The notes under the pieces are model-generated. The model was not told the origin of the DNA. It ran no database searches and was given only the letters and a program-made list of their open reading frames with translations. From Polaribacter sp. Hel_I_88 (GTDB taxonomy: Bacteria; Bacteroidota; Bacteroidia; Flavobacteriales; Flavobacteriaceae), in the NCBI RefSeq assembly GCF_000687935.1, contig NZ_JHZZ01000001.1:3792001-3856000 (forward strand): a stretch of 64,000 bases of DNA. Reading direction: 5' to 3'. This document shows positions 34,760 through 43,784 of the stretch, one piece after another. A program made the position numbers and the translations under genes. Each line of letters starts with the position of its first letter. The first letter of the stretch is position 1.

Positions 34760-34937
34760 ATTGTAAAATTGTTTGTTCTTCGTAAGTTTGGTTTATAGTT
34801 GTAAATCAAATAATTGAGAAATTCTTTTTCACTTATTAGTTTTTCTTAATTTTAACACATAGAAACATAGTTCACATAGCTCTTTATTGACCATATTTTA
34901 GTTTGTTTTTAGTTAAAAACTATCAGTAAAACCTTAA

Positions 34938-35666
34938 TTATTTCGTGATTTTTTGAGCTAAATTTTCAGGCCAAATAATAAATCTACCATATTGTCCTTC
35001 TTTTTCAATTCCTCCTATTTCTTTTCCACTTTTAGTTATTATCCAATTATCATCTTTTTTAAACATTAATTTATTTTCTGAAAACCACTTATTAACTTTT
35101 CTACTACTTATGCCCGTTAATTTTGATAACTCTTTTGTTGTTAAAAGTTTATTATTATTAGAAATTTCTATATTTGATTGTTTTTTTTGTTCAGAATTTG
35201 AACTTTTTAATTCCTCTGGAATTGAAGTAAATTCAAATCTTTCACTAGTCTGATCTATAAAATCTATCTCTTTAAGAGCATCTTCAAATAATTCTTTGTC
35301 AGATTCGTCATTTAAGTCGATTAAAACCCCCATTTCTTTGTTGTTATTCATTGAAAACTCATACAAATTGAGAGAAGTAATTATCATTTTGTTATCATTC
35401 AAATAACATTTAGCATGTAAATCTTCATTATATTTTAAAATGACAAATCTTAAACTTTGTAAGAACTTCATTTCTTTAGGGTTAAGCTCTTGCTTTCCAA
35501 AAATGACTGTTGTTATTTTATCTTTACTATTTCGATATGTTAGTAACTCTTTAAAATCTTTTGATAATTTTAAATATGGTGAAATCAAAATTAACTTTTG
35601 ATCAGCTTCTTTAATTAAGTCTTCTATTTCTGATACTGCTTTTCTTGTATTTAAAAATTTAGCCAT
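34938..35666 (-). CDS. Phospholipase D-like protein with C-terminal helix-turn-helix
   Basis: 242 residues. N-terminal PLD-like domain (about 1-145) with a single HKD motif, LHAKCYLND (HxKx4D), followed by MIITSLNLYEF and NNNKEMG. A single-motif enzyme would need to dimerise, like Nuc or BfiI. After a Ser/Asn/Gln-rich linker (about 155-172) comes a helix-turn-helix segment LTTKELSKLTGISSRKVNKW, then a GRFIIWPENL end. The pairing suggests a site-directed nuclease or an antirepressor/regulator. It stands between sucD and fabG, separated from both by more than 160 bp, so it looks inserted into a conserved block. Confidence 0.8.
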   Translation of the reverse strand: MAKFLNTRKAVSEIEDLIKEADQKLILISPYLKLSKDFKELLTYRNSKDKITTVIFGKQELNPKEMKFLQSLRFVILKYNEDLHAKCYLNDNKMIITSLNLYEFSMNNNKEMGVLIDLNDESDKELFEDALKEIDFIDQTSERFEFTSIPEELKSSNSEQKKQSNIEISNNNKLLTTKELSKLTGISSRKVNKWFSENKLMFKKDDNWIITKSGKEIGGIEKEGQYGRFIIWPENLAQKITK

Positions 35667-35760
35667 TTTGAATCGTATTTTTGAAAAATAGAAATATTAA
35701 ATTTCATTTTTTTCAGTCTTGTTAATAGTATTTTACATAAAATGATATTCATCAAATATA

Positions 35761-35810
35761 AAAAAGAAATTCCTGAAACATTGAAATAGATTCAATATAA
35801 TCAGGAATTT
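35761..35810 (-). terminator. Terminator of sucD
   Basis: Minus-strand stem AAATTCCTG/CAGGAATTT with inner pairing TTGAA/TTCAA, followed by CTTTTTT. Confidence 0.75.
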
Positions 35811-35833
35811 ATATGTTTAAAAATAATTTTTAA

Positions 35834-36706
35834 TTATTTAAGAACGCTTGCTACCATTTCTCCAATTTTTGCTGGCGAACTTACAACGTGAATTCCATTT
35901 TCTGCTAAAATTTTCATTTTTGCTTGTGCAGTATCATCTGCTCCACCAACAATTGCTCCAGCATGACCCATTGTTCTTCCTGCAGGTGCAGTTTGCCCAG
36001 CAATAAAACCTACAACTGGTTTTCTGTTTCCATCAGCTTTAATCCATTGTGCAGCTTCTGCTTCTAAGTTTCCTCCAATTTCACCAATCATTACAATTGC
36101 TTCAGTTTCTGGATCGTTCATTAGCATTTCTACAGCTTCTTTTGTAGTTGTTCCAATAATTGGATCTCCACCAATTCCGATTGCAGTTGTAATTCCAAAA
36201 CCTTGTTTTACAACTTGATCAGCAGCTTCATAAGTTAAAGTTCCTGATTTAGAAACGATACCAACTTTTCCTTTTTTGAAAATAAACCCTGGCATAATAC
36301 CAACTTTAGCTTCATCTGGCGTAATTACGCCTGGACAATTTGGCCCAACCAATCTTGTATCTTTATCTGCAATATAAGCTTTAACTTTTACCATATCTGC
36401 AGTAGGAATTCCTTCTGTAATACAAATAATTACTTTGATACCTGCATCTGCAGCTTCCATAATTGCATCTGCAGCAAAAGCTGGAGGAACAAAAATAATA
36501 GAAGTATCTGCCCCTGCTTTTTCTACAGATTCTGCAACTGTATTAAAAACTGGTTTGCCTAAATGCTCTTGACCACCTTTTCCTGGAGTTACACCTCCAA
36601 CAACGTTTGTTCCATAATCAATCATTTGACCAGCATGAAAAGTTCCTTCACTACCTGTAAAACCTTGTACAATAATTTTTGAATTCTTATTTACTAAAAC
36701 ACTCAT
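35834..36706 (-). CDS. sucD: Succinyl-CoA synthetase (ADP-forming) alpha subunit
   Basis: TCA-cycle enzyme subunit carrying the phosphohistidine. 290 residues with CoA-binding [23 protein letters not shown], the VGPNCPGVI segment and active-site His in [11 protein letters not shown]. Length is standard. The beta subunit (sucC) is not in the window, so the two genes are unlinked here. A -7 box and a leader with alternative hairpins lie upstream. Confidence 0.96.
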   Translation of the reverse strand: MSVLVNKNSKIIVQGFTGSEGTFHAGQMIDYGTNVVGGVTPGKGGQEHLGKPVFNTVAESVEKAGADTSIIFVPPAFAADAIMEAADAGIKVIICITEGIPTADMVKVKAYIADKDTRLVGPNCPGVITPDEAKVGIMPGFIFKKGKVGIVSKSGTLTYEAADQVVKQGFGITTAIGIGGDPIIGTTTKEAVEMLMNDPETEAIVMIGEIGGNLEAEAAQWIKADGNRKPVVGFIAGQTAPAGRTMGHAGAIVGGADDTAQAKMKILAENGIHVVSSPAKIGEMVASVLK

Positions 36707-36729
36707 GGTTTATATTTATTTATCCCATT

Positions 36730-36756
36730 GTCCTTTGGACATTTCCCAAAGGGAAA
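36730..36756 (-). promoter_or_regulatory. Adjacent alternative hairpins in the sucD leader
   Basis: Two perfect dyads in the leader, TTTCCCTTTGGGAAA and GTCCAAAGGAC in minus-strand order. The halves CCTTTGG and CCAAAGG can also pair with each other, so two mutually exclusive folds are possible. Confidence 0.6.
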
Positions 36757-36786
36757 ATTTGATGGAGTTTGATTTAATTTATTTGA

Positions 36787-36794
36787 CAAAAATA
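36787..36794 (-). promoter_or_regulatory. -7 box of sucD
   Basis: TATTTTTG on the minus strand, exact consensus, about 80 bp upstream of the sucD ATG. Confidence 0.5.
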
Positions 36795-36831
36795 GTTCTT
36801 TGTTTACTTTTATAAAAAACTTATCCGTTTT

Positions 36832-37749
36832 TTATTTTTCTTTTAACAATCTTTTTAAGCCTGCAATTTGTTTTAATTTTTCTCTTGATTCTTCAATTGG
36901 AGTTCCAAAATAACTTTTTCCTCCTGCAACTGATTTTGTAACACCAGTTTGCCCTAAGATTATAGCGCCTTTACCAATTGTAATGCCACTATTTGTGCCT
37001 ACTTGTCCCCAAATTGTAACTTCATCTTCAATTATAACACAGCCTGCAATACCAGTTTGTGATGCAATTAAACATTTCTTACCAATTACAGTATCATGCC
37101 CAACATGCACTTGATTGTCAATTTTAGTTCCTTCTTTAATAGTTGTATCTCCTGTTACTCCTTTATCAATAGTACAAGAAGCACCTAAATCTACATTATT
37201 TTCAATAACAACTCTACCTCCTGAAATTAATTTATCATAACCTTCTGGACGTTTTTTATAGTAAAAAGCATCTGCTCCTAAAACCGTATTTGCATGAATG
37301 GTAACGTTATCACCCAACACTGAATTATCATAAATAGTTACATTAGGATGAATAACACAGTTTTTACCGATTTTTACATTGTTTCCAATAAAAACATTAG
37401 GTTGTATCACTGTTCCTTCTCCAATAATTGCACTTTCTGCTATACTTTCTTTGGATGCAATAAAAGGATTAAAATGTTTGGTTATTTTGTTGAAATCACG
37501 AAAAGGATCATCAGAAATTAACAAAGCTTTTCCTTCAGGACAATCTACTTTTTTATTGATTAAAATAGTTGTTGCAGCAGAATTTAATGCTTTATCATAA
37601 TATTTAGGATGATCCACAAAAACGATATCTCCTTTCTCTACAACATGAATTTCATTGATTCCTAGAATCTCAAAATTTTCATCACCAATAAAATCGGTGT
37701 TGATTAATGAAGCAATCTCTTTAAGAGTTTGTGGTTTATTGAATTTCAA
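36832..37749 (-). CDS. LpxD-family acyltransferase paralogue (left-handed beta-helix)
   Basis: 305 residues with an N-terminal LpxD-type non-repeat domain (about 1-100; TLKEIASLINTDFIGDENFE) and a long left-handed beta-helix of hexapeptide repeats (IGEGTVIQPNVFIGNNVKIG and many more). It resembles UDP-3-O-acyl-glucosamine N-acyltransferase, but a full-length lpxD exists at 41221. This second copy lacks the residues GFGFAP; the corresponding stretch reads ADAFYYKKRPEGY. It may acylate another sugar nucleotide. Two bases separate it from the upstream lipoprotein gene. Confidence 0.85.
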   Translation of the reverse strand: MKFNKPQTLKEIASLINTDFIGDENFEILGINEIHVVEKGDIVFVDHPKYYDKALNSAATTILINKKVDCPEGKALLISDDPFRDFNKITKHFNPFIASKESIAESAIIGEGTVIQPNVFIGNNVKIGKNCVIHPNVTIYDNSVLGDNVTIHANTVLGADAFYYKKRPEGYDKLISGGRVVIENNVDLGASCTIDKGVTGDTTIKEGTKIDNQVHVGHDTVIGKKCLIASQTGIAGCVIIEDEVTIWGQVGTNSGITIGKGAIILGQTGVTKSVAGGKSYFGTPIEESREKLKQIAGLKRLLKEK

Positions 37750-37751
37750 AA

Positions 37752-38336
37752 TTAATTTTTAAGTTTAAATGAATTCTGAATTAATTGAAACGTATTTTTA
37801 TATTTTTTATAGCGATCATCTACAGTCCAAGACATGAGCATATACATTTTTGCATCACTTTCTACAAAACCAATTAAATAATTTGCGTTAATACCATCAA
37901 TAATTCCATTAAGTTCAAATTGTTTGGCTGTTAAATTTTTAAGTTTAAAATCCAATTCTTTAACTTCATCAGAATTTAAACTTTCTTGAAAACTATTTAC
38001 TTGATACTCTGAATAATTTTCGATAACTGTTAAAGAATCATTATAAATACCAATTTCTTTAAAGGCATCAATAAACTCTTGTTTGTCCTCATCAATTACA
38101 ATGGTATACGTTTCTTTGTAAATGTTTGCATATTGAAAAGAAGCATCATCATTTAAAGATTTCATTTCCTTCATATAGTCAGGAACAGAAATTGAGTAAT
38201 CATTATTAATAGAAACCTCAACTAAGTCTTTAGCAGAAATGTCTTCTTTACTCAAAGAAGCTGCAGAATCGATTATTTTTTTACAGGAAACTATAGAAAA
38301 ACAAATCGCTAAAATAAATATGATACTTTTTTTCAT
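37752..38336 (-). CDS. Lipoprotein, hypothetical
   Basis: 194 residues with a clean lipoprotein signal (SIIFILAICFSIVSC, Cys 19). The mature region begins with a charged linker and then an alpha/beta domain (NDYSISVPDYMKEMKSL... QYANIYKETYTIVIDE... KMYMLMSWTVDDRY). This resembles the small PsbP/MOG1-like lipoproteins found widely in Bacteroidota; that likeness is tentative. It is only two bases upstream of the second lpxD-like gene and follows efp. Confidence 0.78.
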   Translation of the reverse strand: MKKSIIFILAICFSIVSCKKIIDSAASLSKEDISAKDLVEVSINNDYSISVPDYMKEMKSLNDDASFQYANIYKETYTIVIDEDKQEFIDAFKEIGIYNDSLTVIENYSEYQVNSFQESLNSDEVKELDFKLKNLTAKQFELNGIIDGINANYLIGFVESDAKMYMLMSWTVDDRYKKYKNTFQLIQNSFKLKN

Positions 38337-38367
38337 AGCGTTATTTTAAGCAAGTAGTTTTCAAAAT

Positions 38368-38411
38368 CAGTTTCCAGTAATTTTTTTTACTGAGACTGTT
38401 ACTGAAAACTG
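38368..38411. repeat. 13-bp inverted repeat in the efp-lipoprotein gap
   Basis: CAGTTTCCAGTAA (38368-38380) faces TTACTGAAAACTG (38399-38411), one mismatch, forming a long hairpin that could attenuate or end efp transcripts. The GCAGTTTTCAGT word recurs at 45355-45366. Confidence 0.7.
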
Positions 38412-38423
38412 CCACCTATTTTC

Positions 38424-38990
38424 CTACTCTTTAATACGTTCTTGGTACGTTCCTTTTGCAGTTTCTATTTTAATTTTATCGCCTTCATTAATAAATAATG
38501 GGACATTTACTTCTGCACCAGTTTCTACAGTTGCTGGTTTTGTAGCATTTGTAGCTGTGTTTCCTTTAATACCAGGCTCTGTATGTGTAACTTCTAAAAT
38601 AACACTTTGTGGCATTTCTACAGAAAGTGGCATATTATCTTCAGAATTGATGATAATTGTTACGATTTCGCCTTCTTTCATTAATTGTGGTGTATCTAAA
38701 GCAGCTTCTAATAATCTTATTTGACTGTAGTCAGCTTCATTCATAAAATGATAAAATTCACCATCATTGTATAAATATTGAAATTTATGAGTTTCTACTC
38801 TTACATCATCAATTTTTCTACCAGCAGGAAATGTGTTATCAATTACTTTTCCATTCGTTACACTTTTTAATTTTGTTCTTACAAATGCAGGTCCTTTTCC
38901 AGGTTTTACATGTAAAAATTCCACTATTTTATAGATATCACTATTATATCTAATACACAATCCGTTTCTAATATCTGATGTTGTTGCCAT
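38424..38990 (-). CDS. efp: Elongation factor P
   Basis: Relieves ribosome stalling at polyproline. 188 residues in three beta-barrel domains; the conserved tip loop HVKPGKGPAFVRTKLK has lysine at the modification position, and the C-terminal domain contains GDKIKIETAKGTYQERIKE. Length is standard. It lies downstream of lpxA by 57 bp on the same strand, a common Bacteroidota order. No EpmA-type modification gene is seen here. Confidence 0.97.
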   Translation of the reverse strand: MATTSDIRNGLCIRYNSDIYKIVEFLHVKPGKGPAFVRTKLKSVTNGKVIDNTFPAGRKIDDVRVETHKFQYLYNDGEFYHFMNEADYSQIRLLEAALDTPQLMKEGEIVTIIINSEDNMPLSVEMPQSVILEVTHTEPGIKGNTATNATKPATVETGAEVNVPLFINEGDKIKIETAKGTYQERIKE

Positions 38991-39047
38991 TTCTTTATAT
39001 ATTTAGGTTGTACTTTTGCACAAACCTTTAAGTTTAGTTTATCAATT

Positions 39048-39833
39048 TTAATTTACGTTAAAATATCCTTTCATAATTCCTCTATGAGAATCTTTTATGA
39101 ATTGAATAATTTCATCACGTTCTGGAGTTGCTTCCATTTCTGCTTCAATAATATCGATTGCTTGTGTATAATTATAGTTTTTCTGGAATAAAATTCTATA
39201 GATATTCTGAATTTCTCTAATTTTTTCAGTTGAATATCCTCTTCTTCTTAAACCTACTGAATTAATACCAACATACGATAAAGGCTCTCTTGCAGCTTTT
39301 ACGTAAGGAGGTACATCTTTACGAACCAAAGAACCACCAGTTACAAACGCGTGTTTACCTACTGATGCAAATTGATGCACAGCAACCATACCTGCTAACA
39401 CAACATTATCGCCAATCGTAACATGACCTGCTAAAGTTGTATTGTTAGAGAAAATACAATTATCGCCCACGTAACAATCATGAGCAACGTGACAATAAGC
39501 CATGATTAAGCAATTATTACCAATTACTGTTTTCATTCTGTCTTTTGTACCTCTGTTGATGGTAACACACTCTCTTATAGTAACATTGTCTCCAATTTCT
39601 ACAGTAGTTTCTTCATCATCAAATTTTAAATCTTGTGGAATTGCAGAAATTACTGAACCAGGAAAAATTCGACAATTTTGCCCAATGATTGCGCCTTCCA
39701 TAATTGTTACATTAGACCCAATCCAAGTTCCTGAACCAATGGTTACATTATTATGAATAGTTGTAAAAGGTTCTATTACAACATTTCTTGCAATTTTTGC
39801 TTGGGGATGTACATACGCTAAAGGCTGATTCAT
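39048..39833 (-). CDS. lpxA: Acyl-ACP--UDP-N-acetylglucosamine O-acyltransferase
   Basis: First step of lipid A synthesis. 261 residues: left-handed beta-helix of hexapeptide repeats with catalytic His in MVAVHQFASVGKHAF (about 120), then a C-terminal helical domain (TEKIREIQNIYRILFQ). Length is standard. Begins four bases after the lpxC-fabZ stop, so cotranscribed. Confidence 0.96.
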   Translation of the reverse strand: MNQPLAYVHPQAKIARNVVIEPFTTIHNNVTIGSGTWIGSNVTIMEGAIIGQNCRIFPGSVISAIPQDLKFDDEETTVEIGDNVTIRECVTINRGTKDRMKTVIGNNCLIMAYCHVAHDCYVGDNCIFSNNTTLAGHVTIGDNVVLAGMVAVHQFASVGKHAFVTGGSLVRKDVPPYVKAAREPLSYVGINSVGLRRRGYSTEKIREIQNIYRILFQKNYNYTQAIDIIEAEMEATPERDEIIQFIKDSHRGIMKGYFNVN

Positions 39834-39836
39834 ATT

Positions 39837-41228
39837 TTATTTTTTTCTAGCAATTTGTGCCATTAATTCTGCTTCTGCAACTAATTTACCATTGGCATAC
39901 GCATATGCTTGCATATGGCAAATTCCTCTTCTTATTGGGGTAATTAATTCTGCTTTAAAAATTAAAGTATCTCCAGGCAACACTTTTTGCTTAAATTTTA
40001 CATTATCCATTTTCATGAAATATGTTAAGTAATTTTCTGGATCTGGAACAGTGCTTAATACTAAAACACCTCCACATTGTGCCATAGCTTCTACTTGTAA
40101 AACTCCTGGCATAACTGGAGATCCAGGGAAATGACCCACAAAGAAATTTTCATTCATGGTAACATTTTTCATACCCACAACATGTTTGTCTGATAGTTCT
40201 ATAATTCTATCAATCATTAAAAATGGTGGTCTGTGAGGTAAAATGTCCATTATTTGATGAATATCTAATAATGGTGGTAAATTTAAATCGAAAGAAGGAA
40301 CATAATTTCTCTTTTCGGTTTTAATAAGTTTCGCTAATTTTTTAGCAAACTGTGTATTTACCAAATGCCCTGGTTTATTAGCAATTACTTTTCCTCTAAT
40401 TCTTGTACCAACCAAAGCTAAATCTCCAATTACATCTAGTAATTTATGACGCGCAGCTTCATTTGCCCAATGTAAAGTAAGATTGTCTAAAATACCATTT
40501 GGTTTTACAGAAATATTATCTTTTTTAAAGGCCTTTTTAAGTTTTTGCATCGTGTTTTCTGATAATTCCTTATCAACATACACAATTGCATTATTTAAAT
40601 CGCCTCCTTTTATCAAATCGTTTTCTAGTAACATTTCAATTTCATGTAAAAAACTGAATGTTCTAGCGCCTGCAATTTCTTTTTTAAAATCAGCAATATG
40701 ATCTAAAGTAGCATTTTGAGTTCCTAAAATTTTAGTACCAAAATCTACCATTGTTGTAACTTGATATTCGTCTGAAGGCATTAAAATAATTTCGCTTCCA
40801 GTAACATCATCCTTATAAGAAATAATTTCTTTTACAACATATTCTTCAATATCTGCATCTTGCTCTTCTATACCCGCTTTTTCTAAAGCTTCTATAAAGT
40901 ATTTTGATGAACCATCCATAATTGGTGGTTCAGAAGCGTCTACTTCAATTAGTAAATTATCAATATCTAAACCAACTGCAGCAGCTAAAACGTGTTCTGA
41001 TGTTTGTATTTGAACGCCGTTTTTTTCTAAATTTGTACCTCTTTGGGTAGTTACCACATATTCTGCATTTGCTTCAATGATTGGAGAGCCTTCCAAATCT
41101 ATTCTCTTAAAAGCAAATCCATGATTTACTGGAGCTGGTTTCAACGTCATTGAAACCGTGTTTCCTGTATGCAAACCTACACCTGAAAGTGTAACTTCGT
41201 TTTTTATTGTTTTTTGTTTTTTACTCAT
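39837..41228 (-). CDS. lpxC/fabZ: Bifunctional UDP-3-O-acyl-GlcNAc deacetylase / 3-hydroxyacyl-ACP dehydratase (LpxC-FabZ fusion)
   Basis: Fusion typical of Bacteroidota. LpxC part (about 1-300): zinc ligands in SEHVLAAAVG and RHKLLDVIGD, plus VDASEPPIMDGSS. FabZ part (about 310-463): LPHRPPFLMIDRI and catalytic GHFPGSPVMPGVLQVEAMAQ. I start it at the ATG at 41228 (MSKKQKTIKNEVTLSGVG), not the upstream ATG at 41264, since LpxC begins there and lpxD ends at 41221, an 8-bp overlap. It links lipid A commitment to the dehydratase of fatty acid elongation. Confidence 0.95.
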   Translation of the reverse strand: MSKKQKTIKNEVTLSGVGLHTGNTVSMTLKPAPVNHGFAFKRIDLEGSPIIEANAEYVVTTQRGTNLEKNGVQIQTSEHVLAAAVGLDIDNLLIEVDASEPPIMDGSSKYFIEALEKAGIEEQDADIEEYVVKEIISYKDDVTGSEIILMPSDEYQVTTMVDFGTKILGTQNATLDHIADFKKEIAGARTFSFLHEIEMLLENDLIKGGDLNNAIVYVDKELSENTMQKLKKAFKKDNISVKPNGILDNLTLHWANEAARHKLLDVIGDLALVGTRIRGKVIANKPGHLVNTQFAKKLAKLIKTEKRNYVPSFDLNLPPLLDIHQIMDILPHRPPFLMIDRIIELSDKHVVGMKNVTMNENFFVGHFPGSPVMPGVLQVEAMAQCGGVLVLSTVPDPENYLTYFMKMDNVKFKQKVLPGDTLIFKAELITPIRRGICHMQAYAYANGKLVAEAELMAQIARKK

Positions 41229-42264
41229 TATTTCCAATTTTTTGAGCTTGTAATTCTTTCTCAATTTTACTTAATGATGATGCTATTTTAGGTAAATTTC
41301 TAAAATAAACATAGCTTTTTGTGAAATCTTGAATTTTAAAAGCAGGACTTCCGTTTAAAATTTCGTTGTTTTTTACATTCTTTGAAATACCAGCTTGCGC
41401 TAAAATTTTAACATTATCGCCAATTTTAATATGACCAACAATACCAACTTGACCACCAATCATACAGTTTTTACCTATTTTAGTGGAACCTGCAATTCCT
41501 GTTTGTGATGCTATAACCGTATTTTCGCCAATTTCTACATTGTGCGCTATTTGTATTTGATTATCTAGTTTTACACCTTTTCTAATAATAGTAGACCCTA
41601 AAGTAGCCCTATCTATGGTAGAAGCAGCTCCAATATCTACATTATCTTCTATAATTACATTACCTATTTGTGGTATTGCTGTAAATTCTCCTTTTTCATT
41701 GGGTGCAAAACCAAAACCATCAGAACCAATAATACATCCTGAATGTATTTTGCAGTTGTTACCAATTTGAGTTTCGGAATATATTTTTACACCTGAAAAA
41801 ATCACACAATTATCACCAATAATTGTGTTATCTCCAATATAAGAGTTTGGATATATTTTTACATTATCACCAATTACTACATTTTCGCCTACATAAGAAA
41901 AGGCTCCTAAATATTCGTTTTCTCCAATTTTTGCTGATGCTGAAATATAATGTGGCTGTTCTCTACCTTGTTTATTATTTTTTACTTCGTTATAAAATTC
42001 TAATAATTTTGAAAAAGATTTATAAGCATCTTCTACTTTTATTAAGGTTGGTGTTACTTTTTTTTCAAGCAAAAAACTTTTATTTACAATAGCTACTGAA
42101 GCGTTTGTAGTATAAAGATATGTGTTATATTTTGGGTTCGATAAAAAAGTTAAAGAACCTTTTTCTCCTTCCTCTATTTTAGATAATTTAGAAACTTCCT
42201 CATTAGGATTTCCTTCAACTTCACCTTCTAAAATATCTGCTATTTGTTGTGCTGTAAATTTCAT
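41221..42264 (-). CDS. lpxD: UDP-3-O-acylglucosamine N-acyltransferase
   Basis: Third lipid A step. 347 residues from the ATG at 42264 (MKFTAQQIADILEGEV). An ATG nine bases earlier is excluded because it lies in the -7 box. N-terminal domain about 1-100, then left-handed beta-helix with the catalytic region GSDGFGFAPNEKGE and IDRATLGSTIIRKGVKLDNQ, IAHNVEIGENTVIA. Length standard. The stop lies inside the lpxC start region, an 8-bp overlap. The promoter is immediately upstream, so the lpx genes can be transcribed independently of the HD gene. Confidence 0.95.
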   Translation of the reverse strand: MKFTAQQIADILEGEVEGNPNEEVSKLSKIEEGEKGSLTFLSNPKYNTYLYTTNASVAIVNKSFLLEKKVTPTLIKVEDAYKSFSKLLEFYNEVKNNKQGREQPHYISASAKIGENEYLGAFSYVGENVVIGDNVKIYPNSYIGDNTIIGDNCVIFSGVKIYSETQIGNNCKIHSGCIIGSDGFGFAPNEKGEFTAIPQIGNVIIEDNVDIGAASTIDRATLGSTIIRKGVKLDNQIQIAHNVEIGENTVIASQTGIAGSTKIGKNCMIGGQVGIVGHIKIGDNVKILAQAGISKNVKNNEILNGSPAFKIQDFTKSYVYFRNLPKIASSLSKIEKELQAQKIGNNE

Positions 42265-42270
42265 TAAATG

Positions 42271-42278
42271 CAAAAGTA
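42271..42278 (-). promoter_or_regulatory. -7 box of lpxD, implying a very short leader
   Basis: TACTTTTG followed by C on the minus strand, ending only seven bases before the ATG at 42264; the transcript would be leaderless or nearly so. Confidence 0.55.
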
Positions 42279-42304
42279 TAAAATTTAAAGGTATTTGGCT
42301 AATA

Positions 42305-43534
42305 TCATTTATACTTTGGGTAACAAATAAAGTATTTTACAACTGGTTTTGTTAATGCCTGTAAATTTAATTGATCGGATGCTTTTGCAATATCTTTTAA
42401 CTTTCCTTTTTTATTTAAAATAAGAATTGGCAATTCCGAATTGTAAGCTTGATTGATTATTGTTTGGGAAAACACAAAATAGCTCGTTTCTTTTGCTGAT
42501 AATTTTAACTTTTTAGAGAACTTTTGAATTTTCTTTTGTACCTCAGCTTCTTCAAAATTAGTTTTCTGAATTTCGATTCTTAGCAACTCTCTATCAACAA
42601 TCATTTTTGATAGTAAAGACAACACTTTATCTGTATGATTTGTCCATTCTTTAATGGCCGATAAAATATCATAATCATCTAAATTAGAAAACATCTCTAA
42701 AGTATCGTCTGTAAAATTATCCTTATTTATTTGATTGTATAAAAAGTATTTTAAAGCAGAACTTGCATATAAATCAATACCATTTTCTGCTAATTCTTTT
42801 GCTCTTTTTAAAACATTTACCAACATATTTTCTGCAACCAAACCTGTTTTATGCAAATACACTTGCCAATACATTAAACGTCTAGCGATTAAAAATTTTT
42901 CTACAGAGTAAATTCCTTTTTTTTCAATTACCAACTCGTCATCTTTAACATTCATCATAACAATTAACCTGTCTGATGAAATGTTACCTTCTGTAACACC
43001 TGTAAAAAAACTGTCTCTTTTTAAATAATCTAATCGATCTATATCTAGTTGACTAGAAATTAATTGATATAAAAATTTACGGTGATATTTCCCTTCAAAA
43101 ATTGTGATGGCTAGGTCTAATTCTCCATCAAATTCTTCATTTAATTTTTTGATGAATTTTAACGAAATCTCTTCATGAGAAATGCCACTAACAATACTGT
43201 GCTCTAATGCATGAGAAAAAGCTCCATGACCAATATCGTGTAATAAAATAGCAATATATAAAGCAATTTCTTCGTCTTTAGAGATTTCAACTTGTTTAAA
43301 ACGTAAAACCCTAACTGCTTTTTGCATTAAATGAATACAACCAATTGCATGCTGAAAACGTGTGTGATTTGCTCCTGGATATACCAAGTTAGAAAAGCCC
43401 ATTTGTGCTATTCGTCTTAGTCTCTGAAAATAAGGATGTTCAATAAGATCAAAAATGATGGAGTTTGGAATTTGAATAAATCCATAAATAGGATCATTTA
43501 ATATTTTTAACTTATTAGGCGTTTTTTTCTTCAA
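42305..43534 (-). CDS. HD-domain phosphohydrolase (dNTPase/SAMHD1-like)
   Basis: HD superfamily protein with HTRFQHAIGCIHLM, LLHDIGHGAFSHALEH and the later SSQLDIDRLDYLKRD. It probably hydrolyses (d)NTPs or related nucleotides. An ATG-initiated frame extends to 43654, but I prefer TTG at 43534 (LKKKTPNKLKI). The extra 40 residues are not family-like, and a -7-like element (GTAATTTGC, about 43559-43567) sits between. With TTG the protein has 409 residues, the normal size. It ends 40 bp before the lpxD start. Confidence 0.85.
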   Translation of the reverse strand: MKKKTPNKLKILNDPIYGFIQIPNSIIFDLIEHPYFQRLRRIAQMGFSNLVYPGANHTRFQHAIGCIHLMQKAVRVLRFKQVEISKDEEIALYIAILLHDIGHGAFSHALEHSIVSGISHEEISLKFIKKLNEEFDGELDLAITIFEGKYHRKFLYQLISSQLDIDRLDYLKRDSFFTGVTEGNISSDRLIVMMNVKDDELVIEKKGIYSVEKFLIARRLMYWQVYLHKTGLVAENMLVNVLKRAKELAENGIDLYASSALKYFLYNQINKDNFTDDTLEMFSNLDDYDILSAIKEWTNHTDKVLSLLSKMIVDRELLRIEIQKTNFEEAEVQKKIQKFSKKLKLSAKETSYFVFSQTIINQAYNSELPILILNKKGKLKDIAKASDQLNLQALTKPVVKYFICYPKYK

Positions 43535-43784
43535 AATTGATACTTTTTTAAGAGGATGCAAATTACGATATAATGCTTTAAACTTGAATGTTTTGCTTAT
43601 TAATATTTTTAAATGATAAAATTGCTTCTTATCAATTAAAATGAAATTTATCAAACATAAAAAGTTTTATGAAAGCAGCATTTTATAAATCCTAAAATTG
43701 GCAATATTTTATCATTATTAACATCAACAAAAAATAACAAAAGGGTATATTTAACGTTAGAAATTTAGAATTTAAAAACGAACT

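Noticed and set aside
42271..42273. ATG at 42273 as lpxD start
   Set aside because: It lies inside the -7 box TACTTTTG; the ATG at 42264 gives the normal LpxD N-terminus.
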